Origin: Veillonella absiana
Lineage (GTDB): Bacteria; Bacillota; Negativicutes; Veillonellales; Veillonellaceae
DNA: 64,000 nt
Strand: one strand, 5' to 3'
Assembly (NCBI RefSeq): GCF_032970905.1
Contig: NZ_JAWJZA010000004.1
Both the position numbers and the translations under genes were made by a program. Under the pieces are notes generated by a model. It did no database searches. It saw nothing but the letters and a program-made list of their open reading frames with translations, and was not told where the DNA came from. Below, in pieces: positions 25,743-34,416 of this stretch; position 1 is the stretch's first letter; each line of letters opens with the position of its first letter.

Positions 25743-26624
25743 GTGTTTTTACAACAATTAGTGAATGGGTTAACCCTCGGCAGCTTGTATGCTGTTCTCG
25801 CTATTGGTTTGACACTAGTGTTTGGCGTATTGAACATAATCAACATGGCTCACGGAGGCATCTTTATGATAGGTGCCTTCGTTGGTCTTTTTATGGTCAC
25901 TGTTCTTGACGTTAACATTTTTGTGGCAATCCTTGGCGCCATGATTGTGGGTGCAATCCTAGGTTATCTATTAGAATTCGTAGCGCTTCGTCCGTTACGT
26001 CGTCAAAAAGTATCTCATTTAGCACCATTGATTAGTACCATTGGTGTTTCTATTTTCCTTGAAAGTGTAGCTTTACTTGTGTGGGGCCCACAAACGCGTT
26101 CATTCCCACCTGATTTCATCGGTGGATTGATTGATTTTGGTACTTTCAAAATTTCTATGGTTCAAATTATTGGCCTTGGTGTATCCGTAGGTTTGATGTT
26201 AATTTTGAACGTGTTAATCAAGAAAACTAAAATTGGTAAAGCCATTCGTGCCGTATCTCTCAATACAGAAACAGCTGCATTGTTAGGTATCAATCCAACA
26301 CTAGTTATTTCCGTTACTGTTATGCTCGCATCTGCATTAGGTGCAGCAGCTGGCGTATTGGTAGGTTTATCCTTCGATGCGGTAGAACCTTTGATGGGTG
26401 TTATCATAGGCTTTAAAGGTTTGGCTGTATTAATCCTTGGTGGTCTTGGCAATATTACTGGCGCCATGGTAGGTGGCTTGATACTCGGTATTGCAGAGGT
26501 ATTCTCTGTAGCTTATGGTGCATCCTCCTATCGTGATGCTGTGGCCTTTGGCCTTATTATCTTGCTCTTATTCTGGAGACCACAAGGCCTCTTTGGTTCT
26601 AAAGATAAAGGGGGTAGACCATAA
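25743..26624 (+). CDS. livH: Branched-chain amino-acid ABC transporter permease LivH
   Basis: 293 residues from a GTG start with GAGGTG ahead. Membrane protein with the LivH signature LVNGLTLGSLYAVLAIGLTLVFG followed by NMAHG, and GFKGLAVLILGGLGNITGAMVGG near the C-terminus. It forms the translocation path with LivM. Its stop shares one base with the livM start. Confidence 0.95.
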   Translation: MFLQQLVNGLTLGSLYAVLAIGLTLVFGVLNIINMAHGGIFMIGAFVGLFMVTVLDVNIFVAILGAMIVGAILGYLLEFVALRPLRRQKVSHLAPLISTIGVSIFLESVALLVWGPQTRSFPPDFIGGLIDFGTFKISMVQIIGLGVSVGLMLILNVLIKKTKIGKAIRAVSLNTETAALLGINPTLVISVTVMLASALGAAAGVLVGLSFDAVEPLMGVIIGFKGLAVLILGGLGNITGAMVGGLILGIAEVFSVAYGASSYRDAVAFGLIILLLFWRPQGLFGSKDKGGRP

Positions 26625-27643
26625 TGGATTTATTGAACCCGTATTATCTTCAGATTGTGATGTTCTTTATTATTAATGCGATTATGGGTATTTCCATTTA
26701 TTTCACATTAACAACCGGACAATTGAGTCTTGGTGCGGCCGGCTTCATGAGCGTTGGTGCTTATGTGGCGGCACTGATTACTTTGAAAGCTGACTTACCA
26801 ATTGCTGTAGGTATTTTGGTAGGTGGCTTTGTGGCTGCACTTGTGGCATTCATCATCGGTTTCCCAACGGTACGCCTTCGTGGTTTGTATTTGGCTATCG
26901 CTACACTTGGCTTTGGTGAGGTTGTACGCGTTATTTTCCTAAATATGGAAGTAACCAATGGCGCCCTTGGCCTTTCTGGTATTCCTGCTATTGCTCAAGA
27001 AATGACAAACTATTTCTATGAATTAGATTTAGATGATGTTATGGGCCTTGATGCGATGACATGGGGTAACCTTGTAACTATCTTTATCTTGTTGGCTATC
27101 TTAGCATTGATTCTTGCATTCTGTATTCGCATTAACAATAGCCGTGTGGGCCGTGCTTTCACAGCTATTAAAGCAGATGATCATGCAGCAGAATTGATGG
27201 GGATTAATGTGGTGTACTACAAAATGGCGGCCTTTGTTATCGGCGCGTTTATCGCTGGTATCGGTGGTGGTTTGTATGCACATATTACAAACTTTATTAA
27301 CCCCACAGATTTCAGCTACCACAAAGTAGTCCAAATTTTGTTATTCCCAGTATTTGGTGGTACCAATGTTGTATGGGGTTCCGTGCTCGGTTCTTTCATC
27401 CTCACATTGTTACCAGAAGTATTGCGTTTCCTTGCGGATTACCGCGATATCATTTACGGGGCATTGCTCGTTATCTTGATGGCTGTTCGTCCTGATGGTA
27501 TTCTTACTGAAAGTATGATGGATACAATCAATCGTAAATTAGGTTTCAAAAAATCTCCATATATTCCTGAAACTCAGGTATTAACAGAACGTTTTGAAAC
27601 ATATAAACGTAAAATGGCCGCGCAAGCGGAAGAGAAGGAATAG
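26624..27643 (+). CDS. livM: Branched-chain amino-acid ABC transporter permease LivM
   Basis: 339 residues, overlapping livH by one base (TAATG). LivM features include FTLTTGQLSLGAAGFMSVGAY, VRLRGLYLAIATLGFGEVVR, GRAFTAIKADDHAAELMGIN and a C-terminal FPVFGGTNVVWGSVLG. The last 40 residues are a charged cytoplasmic tail. It partners LivH in the membrane. Confidence 0.95.
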   Translation: MDLLNPYYLQIVMFFIINAIMGISIYFTLTTGQLSLGAAGFMSVGAYVAALITLKADLPIAVGILVGGFVAALVAFIIGFPTVRLRGLYLAIATLGFGEVVRVIFLNMEVTNGALGLSGIPAIAQEMTNYFYELDLDDVMGLDAMTWGNLVTIFILLAILALILAFCIRINNSRVGRAFTAIKADDHAAELMGINVVYYKMAAFVIGAFIAGIGGGLYAHITNFINPTDFSYHKVVQILLFPVFGGTNVVWGSVLGSFILTLLPEVLRFLADYRDIIYGALLVILMAVRPDGILTESMMDTINRKLGFKKSPYIPETQVLTERFETYKRKMAAQAEEKE

Positions 27644-27653
27644 GAGGTGTACC

Positions 27654-28415
27654 ATGTTATTAGAACTAAATAATGTTAGTAAAAACTTTGGTGGCATTGC
27701 TGCTTTAACTGGTATTACCTTCGGCGTAGAACAAGGTGAAATTTTTGGTGTTATCGGACCAAATGGTGCTGGTAAAACTACTTTGTTCAACTTGATTACC
27801 GGTGTGTTTCCTGTCAGCGAAGGTGAAATTGTATTCGACGGTATGTCCGTAGTAGATATTAAACCTCATCGTACTGTGGAAATGGGGATTTCTCGTACAT
27901 TCCAAAATATTCGTTTGTTTGGTAATATGACGGCTCTTGAAACTGTATTAACTGGTATGCATTGTCGTACAGGCTCTGGATTCTGGTCAAGTTTCGTCCG
28001 TACAAAACGTCAACGTATAGAAGAAGAACGTTGTCGTGGGATTGCTTACGAATTCTTGAAACTCGTTGATTTAGCAGATGATGCAGAGGAAGTAGCTACT
28101 TCTTTGCCATATGGTAAACAACGTCGTTTGGAAATTGCTCGTGCCTTGGCCACACATCCGCAATTAATTTTGCTTGATGAACCAGCCGCTGGTATGAATG
28201 ATAGCGAAACAGAATCCCTTCGTAAATTAATCGGTCGTATTCGTGATTTGGGTATCACTGTTGTGGTAATCGAACATGATATGGCGTTGATGATGAATAT
28301 TTGTGATCGCATGGTTGTATTTAACTTCGGTAAAAAAATTGCAGAAGGAACTCCACAAGAAATCCAACAAAATCCTGCAGTAATCGAAGCATATCTTGGT
28401 AAGGAGGATGCGTAA
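27654..28415 (+). CDS. livG: Branched-chain amino-acid ABC transporter ATP-binding protein LivG
   Basis: 253 residues starting MLLELNNVSKNFGGIAAL, with AGGAGGTG ahead; a 20-residue upstream extension inside livM was rejected. Walker A GPNGAGKTTLF, the LivG-type TFQNIRLFGNMT, signature SLPYGKQRRLEIARAL (a common LivG variant of LSGG), Walker B LILLDEPAAGMN and switch His EHDM are all present. Confidence 0.95.
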   Translation: MLLELNNVSKNFGGIAALTGITFGVEQGEIFGVIGPNGAGKTTLFNLITGVFPVSEGEIVFDGMSVVDIKPHRTVEMGISRTFQNIRLFGNMTALETVLTGMHCRTGSGFWSSFVRTKRQRIEEERCRGIAYEFLKLVDLADDAEEVATSLPYGKQRRLEIARALATHPQLILLDEPAAGMNDSETESLRKLIGRIRDLGITVVVIEHDMALMMNICDRMVVFNFGKKIAEGTPQEIQQNPAVIEAYLGKEDA

Positions 28416-28416
28416 T

Positions 28417-29127
28417 ATGTTAAAACTAGAGAACGTAGTAGCTGGTTATGGTCATATTATAGCTCTTAAATCTATCAGCCTAGAGGTACCACAAGGTTCC
28501 ATCGTGTCCTTAATCGGGGCTAATGGTGCTGGTAAATCCACTACCATGAAAACGATCATGGGTCTTGTAAAACCAACAGAAGGTAGCATTACTTTCGAAG
28601 GTCAAGATATCACGGGTATGAAAACGCACAATATTGTGAAAGCTGGCATATCCCTCGTTCCAGAAGGCCGTCAAATTCTCTCAGATATGAGCGTTTACGA
28701 AAATCTTGAAATGGGTGCATATATCCGTAATGATAAAGAAATTGAAGACGATATTAAAAAAGTATTCAAACGTTTCCCAATTCTTGATGAACGTAGTTAC
28801 CAAATGGGCGGTACATTATCCGGTGGTCAACAACAAATGTTAGCCATTGGTCGTGCGTTGATGGCGAGACCAAAATTGCTTTTGTTGGATGAGCCGTCCA
28901 TGGGTTTAGCACCATTAGTAGTTAGTGAAATCTTTGAAACAATCAAAGAAATCAGTGCTGAAGGCACAACTGTATTACTAGTAGAACAAAATGTACGTCA
29001 AGCTTTGAAAATTGCTGATTATGCGTATGTATTGGAGACGGGTAAAATGGTTCTCGATGGTAAGGCTGAGGACGTGCGGACGAATCCGCGTGTCATGGAG
29101 GCGTACTTGGGTGGTCGTGTAGATTAG
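28417..29127 (+). CDS. livF: Branched-chain amino-acid ABC transporter ATP-binding protein LivF
   Basis: 236 residues from the ATG at 28417, with AAGGAGG ahead. Walker A GANGAGKSTTMKT, PEGRQILSDMSVYENLEMG, signature LSGGQQQMLAIGRAL and Walker B LLLLDEPSMGLAP are present. It forms the ATPase with LivG. The last codons and stop lie inside the left arm of a large palindrome (see 29117-29260), so operon termination probably happens there. Confidence 0.95.
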   Translation: MLKLENVVAGYGHIIALKSISLEVPQGSIVSLIGANGAGKSTTMKTIMGLVKPTEGSITFEGQDITGMKTHNIVKAGISLVPEGRQILSDMSVYENLEMGAYIRNDKEIEDDIKKVFKRFPILDERSYQMGGTLSGGQQQMLAIGRALMARPKLLLLDEPSMGLAPLVVSEIFETIKEISAEGTTVLLVEQNVRQALKIADYAYVLETGKMVLDGKAEDVRTNPRVMEAYLGGRVD

Positions 29128-29260
29128 TTTCGCTATGAAAATTTAATAGATATCAAAGAAGGATACCCTGTAAAAAGATTCCGAACGCTGAGGCGTAAGT
29201 CGCTTTTTACAGGGTATCCTTCTTTTCATACCAAATTGCTTGTGCGAAACTAATCTACAC
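29117..29260. repeat. Nested palindrome at the end of livF (terminator plus outer arms)
   Basis: Outer arms: 29117-29133 and 29244-29260 are perfect 17-base inverted repeats (GTGTAGATTAGTTTCGC and its complement); the left arm overlaps the livF stop codon. Inner arms: 29155-29177 and 29203-29225 are perfect 23-base inverted repeats with a 25-base loop, containing GGATACCC and ending in T residues. The inner hairpin can serve as the operon terminator; the outer arms are not needed for that. A similar design occurs at 57874-58030. Confidence 0.85.
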
Positions 29261-29377
29261 AAAGCCGGCGTACTTAGGGGAATTCCGAACGATTAGGCGT
29301 AAGTCACTTTTTAGAGGGGGACTCATTTTTTTATCAACCTAAGCGAGAATTAGTCTACACGCGCACCTGCGTACTTA
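29178..29377. repeat. Diverged tandem direct repeat of about 100 bp
   Basis: Unit 1 (29178-29276) and unit 2 (29282-29377) both begin ATTCCGAACG, share AGGCGTAAGTC, CTTTTTA and CTACAC, and end GCGTACTTA; the first 37 bases differ at only about four positions. Traces of a third unit follow to about 29405 (AATCTGTAC, CTTAGGGG). GCGTACTT also occurs at the 3' end of livF (29101). No open frame of note. Confidence 0.75.
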
Positions 29378-29485
29378 ATTTAATCTGTACAATCTTAGGG
29401 GGATTTTTGAAAGAGTGATGGTTACTGAATTACATGTTTTTGTCATATGCATATATCAAAAATGTATAAGTTAAAATTAGAAAAA

Positions 29486-29533
29486 TTACTTTATGTTGTG
29501 TTTTTGGTTGAAGAGTCACACAATATGTTGTAT
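29486..29533 (+). promoter_or_regulatory. Two NrdR boxes
   Basis: Box 1, 29486-29501 (TTACTTTATGTTGTGT), and box 2, 29518-29533 (ACACAATATGTTGTAT), match the NrdR consensus ACACWATATATWGTGT in its core. The centres are 32 bases apart, three helical turns, the usual NrdR arrangement. Box 2 lies across the -35/-10 spacer and -10 of the nrdD promoter, so the repressor NrdR (with dATP/ATP) would shut off ribonucleotide reductase synthesis. Confidence 0.8.
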
Positions 29534-29536
29534 ACT
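29508..29536 (+). promoter_or_regulatory. Sigma-A promoter of nrdDG
   Basis: TTGAAG, 17 bases, TATACT. Transcription from about 29543 would give a leader of about 220 bases before nrdD. Confidence 0.75.
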
Positions 29537-29594
29537 AATAAAGGTACAAACAATGGGTAGGATTACCGTGAGGACGTTGTTTTACGCAAGTGCT

Positions 29595-29622
29595 AAAAAG
29601 TGTGGTTTACCATGCTTTTTTT
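29595..29622 (+). terminator. Terminator-like hairpin in the nrdD leader
   Basis: AAAAAGTGTGG and CCATGCTTTTTTT form a stem with two wobble pairs and a 4-base loop, followed by seven T. It lies about 55 bases after the predicted transcription start, so it could attenuate nrdD expression. Confidence 0.55.
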
Positions 29623-29645
29623 CATGATTATATAGTAGAGCTGGT

Positions 29646-29719
29646 TGTCTTTATAGGAATGCAGATATGTATCTGCCACAAGGTATAGGGAACAGAATAT
29701 CTGTATCCCTATAAAGATA
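29646..29719 (+). ncRNA. Candidate three-helix structured RNA in the nrdD leader
   Basis: Three helices can form together. P1 pairs 29646-29655 with 29710-29719 (10 bp, one G-T). P2 is GCAGAT/ATCTGC at 29661-29676 with a 4-base loop. P3 is 29688-29696 with 29700-29709 (9 bp, one bulged A, 3-base loop). This is a closed three-way junction directly upstream of nrdD. It does not match the purine, cobalamin or T-box consensus I know. Function unknown; a riboswitch or RNA-stability role is inference. Confidence 0.5.
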
Positions 29720-29763
29720 CTGGAAAAATGCAACTATAACTAGATAGCTTATAGGAGGGATTA

Positions 29764-31917
29764 ATGATGTTGCAAGTTATCAAGCGTGATGGAACGAGAG
29801 CGCCCTTTGATAAGGCAAAAATTGCCATTGCTATAGAAAAGGCAGAACATAGTAGTACTGGATTGTATGAGGAAGGTTTAGCAGAACGTATTGCGGATGA
29901 AATTGAAGCATATGCTATCAAACTTTCTAAAGATATGACTATTAATGCTATTGAAGATCAAGTATATTATAAATTACTTGAATATCATAATCCTGCTACT
30001 GCACGTGCTTATGAAGGATACAAGGCTGTGCAAGCTTTCAAAAGAAAGCAAAATACTACCGATGAAGGTGTCATTGGTTTATTAGACCAAAGTAATATTA
30101 GTGTATTGGATGAGAATTCCAACAAAGATGCAGCTATCGTATCTACACAACGCGATTTGATTGCTGGCGAAGTTTCCAAGGATATTGCACGTCGCAAATT
30201 GATTCCTACAGGTATTTTAGAGGCTCATGATAGCGGTGCTATTCATTTCCATGATATGGATTATATTATTCAACCGATGTTTAATTGCTGCTTAATCAAT
30301 TTGGAAGATATGTTGACGAATGGTACTGTTATTAATGGTAAGAAAATCGATACGCCAAAATCCTTCCAAGTAGCATGCACGGTAACGACACAAATCATTG
30401 CACAAGTAGCATCTGGTCAATATGGTGGACAAAGTATCAATGGTATCGACCGCATTTTGGCGCCATTTGTTCGTAAATCCTACGAAAAAATCTTGAACAA
30501 TGTTATCGAAGAACAAGTGGAAATCTACGGTATGGAACCAAATATGGAAAAAGCCCGTGAAATCGCTTGGAAACGTACGCGTAAAGAAGTAAAAGATGGT
30601 ATCCAAACTATTCAATACCAAATTAATACATTGATGACTACAAATGGTCAATCCCCATTTGTAACATTGTTTATGTATTTTGACGCAACTAGCGAATATG
30701 CTAAAGAAGCAGCTATGATTACAGAAGAAATTCTTCTTCAACGTATTAAAGGCGTTAAGAATGAAGCTAATGTATATATTACGCCAGCATTCCCTAAATT
30801 GATTTATGTTCTTGATGAACATAATGTAAAACCAGGTACACCATATTATTATTTGACTGAACTAGCTGCACAATGTACAGCTAAACGTATGTACCCTGAT
30901 TATATTTCCGCTAAAAAAATGCGTGAAAACTATGAAGGGAATGTATTTAGTCCGATGGGGTGCCGTTCCTTCTTGGCTCCATGGAAAGATGCAGCTGGTA
31001 ACTATAAATTTGATGGCCGTTTCAATATGGGCGTTGTGAGCTTGAATTTACCACAAATTGGAATTTTAGCACGTGGTAGTGAAGAACGTTTTTTCGATAT
31101 CTTGAATAAACGCTTGCAACTTGCTGAAAAAGCATTGATGTTACGTTATGAATTGCTAAAAGACGTTGTGAGTGATGTATCTCCGATTCATTGGCAACAT
31201 GGTGCCATAGCACGTCTTAAAAAAGGTGAAAAAATCGGCAAATTCCTTACTGGTGGTTATGCCACAATTTCCCTTGGTTACATCGGCATCTATGAGGCCA
31301 CACGTTTAATTACGGGGGAATCTAATACAGGGGAACATGGTCGTGAATTCGCTATGAAAATTATGGATCGATTGAATGATGCAGTTAAGTTATGGAAAGA
31401 TAAACATAATATTGGTTTTGCTTTGTATGGTACTCCTGCTGAAAGCTTGACACATCGTTTTTCTTCCTTGGATCGTGCACGTTTTGGCGAAATTGAAGAC
31501 ATTACAGATAAAGGCTATTATACTAATAGTTATCATGTAAATGTTCGTGAAGAAATCAATGTATTTGATAAATTCTCTTTTGAATCTGAATTCCAAAAGA
31601 AATCTACTGGCGGTTGTATTTCCTATGCGGAAATTCCAAATATGAGTAACAATATCCCCGCTGTATTGACTATGGTGCAATATATTTATGACCATATTTC
31701 CTATGCAGAATTCAATACTAAATCTGATTACTGCCATGAATGTGGCTTTGATGGAGAAATCAAGGTAAACGAACATAATGAATGGGAATGTCCGCGTTGT
31801 CACAATACAAATCGTGATAAATTAACTGTTATCCGTCGTACATGTGGTTATCTTGGTGAAAACTTCTGGAATGAAGGTCGTACAAAAGAAATTAAAGATC
31901 GCGTAATGCATATCTAA
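29764..31917 (+). CDS. nrdD: Anaerobic ribonucleoside-triphosphate reductase, class III
   Basis: 717 residues. The N-terminal ATP-cone domain (LQVIKRDGTRAPFDKAKI) mediates allosteric control by dATP/ATP. The C-terminal end has the zinc site CHECGFDG then CPRCHNTN, and the glycyl-radical motif RRTCGYLG (Gly 695). It reduces ribonucleotides to deoxyribonucleotides without oxygen after activation by NrdG, the next gene. AGGAGG precedes the ATG. Promoter, paired NrdR boxes and a structured leader lie upstream. Confidence 0.97.
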   Translation: MMLQVIKRDGTRAPFDKAKIAIAIEKAEHSSTGLYEEGLAERIADEIEAYAIKLSKDMTINAIEDQVYYKLLEYHNPATARAYEGYKAVQAFKRKQNTTDEGVIGLLDQSNISVLDENSNKDAAIVSTQRDLIAGEVSKDIARRKLIPTGILEAHDSGAIHFHDMDYIIQPMFNCCLINLEDMLTNGTVINGKKIDTPKSFQVACTVTTQIIAQVASGQYGGQSINGIDRILAPFVRKSYEKILNNVIEEQVEIYGMEPNMEKAREIAWKRTRKEVKDGIQTIQYQINTLMTTNGQSPFVTLFMYFDATSEYAKEAAMITEEILLQRIKGVKNEANVYITPAFPKLIYVLDEHNVKPGTPYYYLTELAAQCTAKRMYPDYISAKKMRENYEGNVFSPMGCRSFLAPWKDAAGNYKFDGRFNMGVVSLNLPQIGILARGSEERFFDILNKRLQLAEKALMLRYELLKDVVSDVSPIHWQHGAIARLKKGEKIGKFLTGGYATISLGYIGIYEATRLITGESNTGEHGREFAMKIMDRLNDAVKLWKDKHNIGFALYGTPAESLTHRFSSLDRARFGEIEDITDKGYYTNSYHVNVREEINVFDKFSFESEFQKKSTGGCISYAEIPNMSNNIPAVLTMVQYIYDHISYAEFNTKSDYCHECGFDGEIKVNEHNEWECPRCHNTNRDKLTVIRRTCGYLGENFWNEGRTKEIKDRVMHI

Positions 31918-31934
31918 TTAAGGAGGAGTCGCCT

Positions 31935-32432
31935 ATGCGGTATGGTCAAATTCGACAATATGATATCGCCAATGGTCCTGGCATCCGCGCATCCATATTT
32001 GTAACTGGATGTACACATTGTTGCTATAATTGCTTTAATGAAGAATACCAAGATTTTAGAGCTGGTCAAGAGTGGACGGAGGAGCAGACCCAATTAGTGA
32101 TTAATTATGTAACCGATCCTAACTGCTCCGGTTTGACGTTGCTTGGGGGTGAGCCATTTCAAAATGTGAAGGGTCTCATTCCCGTGGTGAAAGCAGTTCG
32201 TACAGTGGCACCAGAAAAATCAATTTGGGCCTATTCTGGTTATATATGGGATGATTTATTAGCTGATGAAGAACGCAAATCTCTTGTGGAATTAGTCGAT
32301 GTAGTGGTGGATGGACGGTTCATGGATGAGTTAAAGGATCCGAGCTTACAATTTAGAGGTTCATCAAATCAACGACTCATTGATGTAAAGAAAACACTAG
32401 CTACAGGTGATATCATTTTGTATAGCAACTAA
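31935..32432 (+). CDS. nrdG: Anaerobic ribonucleotide reductase activating protein
   Basis: 165 residues. The radical SAM cluster CxxxCxxC is in VTGCTHCCYNCFNEEYQ, and TLLGGEPFQN follows. It generates the glycyl radical on NrdD using S-adenosylmethionine. AAGGAGGAG precedes the ATG, 17 bases after nrdD. A strong bidirectional terminator follows. Confidence 0.95.
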   Translation: MRYGQIRQYDIANGPGIRASIFVTGCTHCCYNCFNEEYQDFRAGQEWTEEQTQLVINYVTDPNCSGLTLLGGEPFQNVKGLIPVVKAVRTVAPEKSIWAYSGYIWDDLLADEERKSLVELVDVVVDGRFMDELKDPSLQFRGSSNQRLIDVKKTLATGDIILYSN

Positions 32433-32449
32433 TTGTAAGGTTATACAAT

Positions 32450-32516
32450 ACATAGACATAAAAAAACAGACATATATCAGAATTTTCTGACATATGTCTG
32501 TTTTTTATGTCTATGT
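32450..32516. terminator. Bidirectional terminator between nrdG and the convergent gene
   Basis: A hairpin of more than 30 bp: ACATAGACATA, A7, CAGACATATATCAGAA pairs with its near-perfect complement, with one mismatch and one bulge. A and T runs in the stem make it work for both strands. Confidence 0.9.
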
Positions 32517-32562
32517 TGTTTTGTAGGCGAGTGTATTAATCCTTTATATACATGGTATAGGC

Positions 32563-33111
32563 TTATACGATTTTAGAACCCTTTGTATATTGTTCGCCAT
32601 CAGCATCTGGAAGTAAACCGTATTCTTTTGTCCATAAGTTTTTATATTTTAATGCTTGATTATGGATGCGTTCCATCATACTTTCATCAGTACGAACGAT
32701 ACGAGCAGGAATACCTACAACCAATGAATGAGGAGGAATAACTGAGTTTTCTTTCACTACAGCGCCGGCAGCAATAATAGAGCCTGTCCCAATATGACAG
32801 CCACTTAATATAATGGCGCCCATGCCTACCAGAACATTATCCTCTAAGGTAGAGGCATGGATAATCGCACTGTGGCCAATAGTAACAAAGTCACCTAGCA
32901 CACAGGGTTGTTCGTCATCTACATGAAGAACGGAGTTGTCTTGTACATTGGAATAGCGACCTACAATAATTTTATTAACGTCACCACGAGCAGAGACATT
33001 TAGCCAGCAGGAGGCGAATTCTTTTAATTCTACATCACCCATAAGTTCGCAACCTGGCATAACACAGCTTTTGGCATCGAGTTTTGGATATTTTCCGTGA
33101 TATGGTCTCAT
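32563..33111 (-). CDS. Gamma carbonic anhydrase-like hexapeptide-repeat protein
   Basis: 182 residues. Left-handed beta-helix hexapeptide repeats run through the middle (GDVELKEFASCWLNV, GRYSNVQDNSVLHVD, GDFVTIGHSAIIHAS, NVLVGMGAIILSG, GSIIAAGAVVKENSVIP). Histidines in GHSAIIH and nearby positions fit a metal site of the YrdA/CaiE/gamma-carbonic-anhydrase family. The true activity is unproven in most members. AAGGAG precedes the ATG on the minus strand. It lies 17 bases after the FabK-like gene and is probably cotranscribed with it. Confidence 0.88.
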   Translation of the reverse strand: MRPYHGKYPKLDAKSCVMPGCELMGDVELKEFASCWLNVSARGDVNKIIVGRYSNVQDNSVLHVDDEQPCVLGDFVTIGHSAIIHASTLEDNVLVGMGAIILSGCHIGTGSIIAAGAVVKENSVIPPHSLVVGIPARIVRTDESMMERIHNQALKYKNLWTKEYGLLPDADGEQYTKGSKIV

Positions 33112-33128
33112 TTGTTCTCCTTTATATT

Positions 33129-34073
33129 TTATAGGAAACGTTGTACGTTCTTAATTGCCTCTTGTGCTTCTGAGATTACAGAAGTTACAATCTCTTGTGC
33201 GGATTCAACTTTTGTAAGGCGATTCAAACCTTGACCAACTTGGACAACACCATTTACTACATCACCATCTACGGCCGCTAATTTATTGGTACCTTTAGAC
33301 ATGTTTGTTAATTCTTCTTTTGTAGCTGTACCAGAGAATTCAGCAGCAATATAGCGTGTAGTAAAGTCACTTTTCAATCCACGTACACCGCCGTGACCAG
33401 ATGTTAATCCTGTTACAACAGAGTCTGTATCTGTAGCGTTGATGATAGCTTGCTTCATATTTGGATGTACCTGACACTCTTCAGCTAATAGGAAGCGAGA
33501 TCCCATTTGTACACCTTGAGCACCCATTAATAGAGCAGCTGCTAAGCCGCGACCATCAACGATAGAACCAGCTACGATAATTGGAATATTGATTTCAGGT
33601 AAAATATTTTCCATTAATGCCATAGTAGTTTGCGTACCAATGTGACCACCAGCTTCTTGGCCTTCAATGATCATCGCGTCAGCACCAGCGTCAGCAATGC
33701 GTTTAGCTAATTTTAAACTTGGCACAACAGGGATGGCCTTGATACCTGCATCTTGTAATGGTTTGATAAAAGGTACTGGATTGCCCGCACCTAATGTCAC
33801 AAATGCAGGTTTTTCTTCTAAAATAACTTCTAACAATTCATCTTTATTAGGGGCCATTAACATAAGGTTAACACCGAATGGTTTGTCCGTTAATTCGCGA
33901 GTATCACGAATTTCTTGGCGAGTCCATTCTGCATCGCGACCACCTAATGCGATAACACCAGTTGCGCCAGCATTCGCTACTGCAGCGACTAATTTGTGTT
34001 CTGATACCCAGGCCATAGCACCTTGGATAATAGGATATTGAATATTGAGTAATTCGGTGAAAGTTGTTTTCAT
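33129..34073 (-). CDS. FabK-like FMN-dependent oxidoreductase (enoyl-ACP reductase II or nitronate monooxygenase family)
   Basis: 314 residues from the ATG at 34073, which has GGAGG ahead; a 19-residue upstream extension was rejected. TIM-barrel flavoprotein motifs: YPIIQGAMAWVSEHKL, KPFGVNLMLMAP, IEGQEAGGHIG (active-site His), PIIVAGSIVDGRGL and GAQGVQMGSRFL. The same architecture occurs in the fatty-acid cluster (38300-39244) and at 41298-42254. The distance from the fab genes makes its substrate uncertain; it is probably not the main enoyl-ACP reductase. Confidence 0.85.
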   Translation of the reverse strand: MKTTFTELLNIQYPIIQGAMAWVSEHKLVAAVANAGATGVIALGGRDAEWTRQEIRDTRELTDKPFGVNLMLMAPNKDELLEVILEEKPAFVTLGAGNPVPFIKPLQDAGIKAIPVVPSLKLAKRIADAGADAMIIEGQEAGGHIGTQTTMALMENILPEINIPIIVAGSIVDGRGLAAALLMGAQGVQMGSRFLLAEECQVHPNMKQAIINATDTDSVVTGLTSGHGGVRGLKSDFTTRYIAAEFSGTATKEELTNMSKGTNKLAAVDGDVVNGVVQVGQGLNRLTKVESAQEIVTSVISEAQEAIKNVQRFL

Positions 34074-34322
34074 AGTACCTCCATAAATAAAATCTATAAT
34101 TTGAAAAGAGGGCTCCTTAGTTTTGCCCAATCCTTATGTCGATGGATTAACCATACACTATATATTATATATAAGGTATAGTTAGATGTATAGCCATATA
34201 CATGATAAAAATGGGTAAATGGTTTTTATTGTTTAAATAATAATTGTTTTCAATAATGATGATGTATGATATTGTGAGATATTGAGTATGTGAAATAAAC
34301 AAAAAAAATTTTAAATAGAGTA

Positions 34323-34351
34323 TTGAAAAGTTTCGATACCTTTGCTATACT
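34323..34351 (+). promoter_or_regulatory. Sigma-A promoter of the rubredoxin gene
   Basis: TTGAAA, 17 bases, TATACT, 65 bases before the start codon. The rest of the 34074-34416 divergent gap is AT-rich; an imperfect ATTG/CAAT inverted motif near 34243-34254 is the only other thing I see. Confidence 0.75.
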
Positions 34352-34416
34352 AATCTCAGATAAAGTATCTGTATGATAATGACGATATAAAAAAACAAGT
34401 GAAGGAGGATTTATCA

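Noticed and set aside
29543..29763. Cobalamin, purine or T-box riboswitch upstream of nrdD
   Set aside because: The conserved core strings of these classes are absent; only an unassigned three-helix fold can be drawn.
30292..30822. 176-codon minus-strand frame inside nrdD
   Set aside because: Antisense shadow of a clear nrdD coding frame; Cys/Phe/Tyr-rich product without a ribosome site.
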